Shown here piece by piece: positions 5,269 to 5,457 of a stretch of DNA of 5,457 nt. The DNA lies in assembly GCA_001800495.1 (NCBI GenBank), contig MGVM01000141.1:693-6149 (forward strand), written 5' to 3'. Each line of letters begins with the position of its first letter. Position 1 is the first letter of the stretch. The DNA comes from Elusimicrobia bacterium RIFOXYB2_FULL_48_7 (GTDB lineage Bacteria > Elusimicrobiota > Endomicrobiia > CG1-02-37-114 > XYA2-FULL-39-19). Below the pieces are notes generated by a model. That model was not told where the DNA came from. It was given only the letters and a program-made list of their open reading frames with translations, and searched no databases. Made by a program: the position numbers and the translations under genes.

Positions 5269-5457
5269 TTAAATAAGTTTCAAATAATCCCGGACTCTTA
5301 CCGTTTTGGATATACGTTCCGTGTCATTCAGTTTCGCAAGCCTGTTGTATATTTTTTCCCACCCGCAATCCATTTCCTTGCTTACTTCGCACTTTCCGTT
5401 TTTTGCCCCGCCGCATGAGCCATTCAGGAGACTTTTACTGCATGCGGTAATGGGGCA
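5269..5457 (-). CDS. metV: MetV-like methylenetetrahydrofolate reductase C-terminal (Cys-rich) protein, 3' fragment
   Basis: Only the last 62 codons and the TAA stop (5271-5269) lie in the window; the start is beyond the right edge. The fragment is Cys-rich: CPITACSKSLLNGSCGG (1-17 of the fragment), then NGKCEVSKEMDCGWEKIY (20-37). This C-x4-C, CGG, GKCEV, DCGW pattern is the hallmark of the MTHFR C-terminal domain family (PF12225-type), the MetV subunit of anaerobes. MetV is held to carry an iron-sulfur cluster and pass electrons to the flavin of MetF. The stop lies 12 bases before metF, as expected for the paired subunits. It could instead be the tail of a longer fusion protein, since the N-terminal half is not visible. 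The gene was found by translating the minus strand directly from the window edge. Confidence 0.88.
   Translation of the reverse strand, partial: CPITACSKSLLNGSCGGAKNGKCEVSKEMDCGWEKIYNRLAKLNDTERISKTVRVRDYLKLI

Larger units (their letters stand above)
1..5457 (-). other. Single operon of at least eight genes for folate C1 metabolism, truncated at both ends
   Basis: All genes read on the minus strand. Spacings from right to left are 12 bases (metV-metF), a 4-base overlap (metF-fchA), 9 bases (fchA-HD-GYP), 17 bases (HD-GYP-folD), a 1-base overlap (folD-yjbQ), 26 bases (yjbQ-79 aa gene) and a 10-base overlap (79 aa gene-HPS). None of the gaps can hold a hairpin terminator, and none is long enough for a conventional promoter of its own. 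There is no gene-free stretch of 300 bases. The promoter must lie right of 5457 and the terminator left of position 1, unless a promoter is hidden inside a coding region. Confidence 0.8.

Noticed and set aside
1..5457. CRISPR arrays, tRNA or rRNA genes, insertion sequences, riboswitches
   Set aside because: No regularly spaced repeats, RNA-gene motifs or transposase frames were found, and coding density leaves no intergenic room for a riboswitch or structured RNA.

Overview
This window is one uninterrupted, unidirectional gene cluster on the minus strand. It carries most of the methyl (folate) branch of C1 metabolism in the arrangement seen in acetogens and other Wood-Ljungdahl organisms. Reading from the right edge, the order is metV (3' end only), metF, fchA-type cyclohydrolase/cyclodeaminase, a large membrane-anchored GAF/HD-GYP signalling protein, folD, a YjbQ-family protein, a 79-residue single-pass membrane protein, and the first codons of a 3-hexulose-6-phosphate synthase (HPS)-like gene that leaves the window at position 1. 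All eight genes overlap or are separated by 26 bases or fewer. No internal terminator or room for a conventional promoter was seen, so it reads as a single operon truncated at both ends.

Right part (5457-3719): MetV and MetF would together reduce methylene-tetrahydrofolate to methyl-tetrahydrofolate. FchA would interconvert formyl/methenyl forms by the cyclohydrolase step. Middle (3709-1703): a 668-residue protein with about nine membrane segments, a GAF domain and an intact HD-GYP phosphodiesterase domain. It sits tightly coupled between the two folate enzymes FchA and FolD. Left part (1685-1): FolD, then YjbQ, a small membrane protein and the HPS-like start.

The most interesting points are three. 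(1) FolD keeps Tyr50 and Gln98 but has Gln at the catalytic Lys54 position and Glu at Asp121. This is what a dehydrogenase that has lost its cyclohydrolase activity might look like, and a separate cyclohydrolase (FchA) is encoded two genes upstream. (2) A cyclic-dinucleotide-type HD-GYP protein is embedded inside a C1-metabolic operon. (3) An HPS-like gene at the downstream end could connect formaldehyde/methylene-THF with sugar phosphates.

Organism: a bacterium with moderate GC, Shine-Dalgarno sequences of the AGGAGG type, and a folate-based (not methanopterin-based) C1 pathway. The MetV/MetF/FchA/FolD set points to an anaerobe with a complete or partial Wood-Ljungdahl pathway. The HPS N-terminus and YjbQ subfamily resemble archaeal-type or deep-branching bacterial versions. 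A candidate-phylum lineage such as Omnitrophota or a relative is possible, but this is a guess from gene style and not demonstrated by the sequence.
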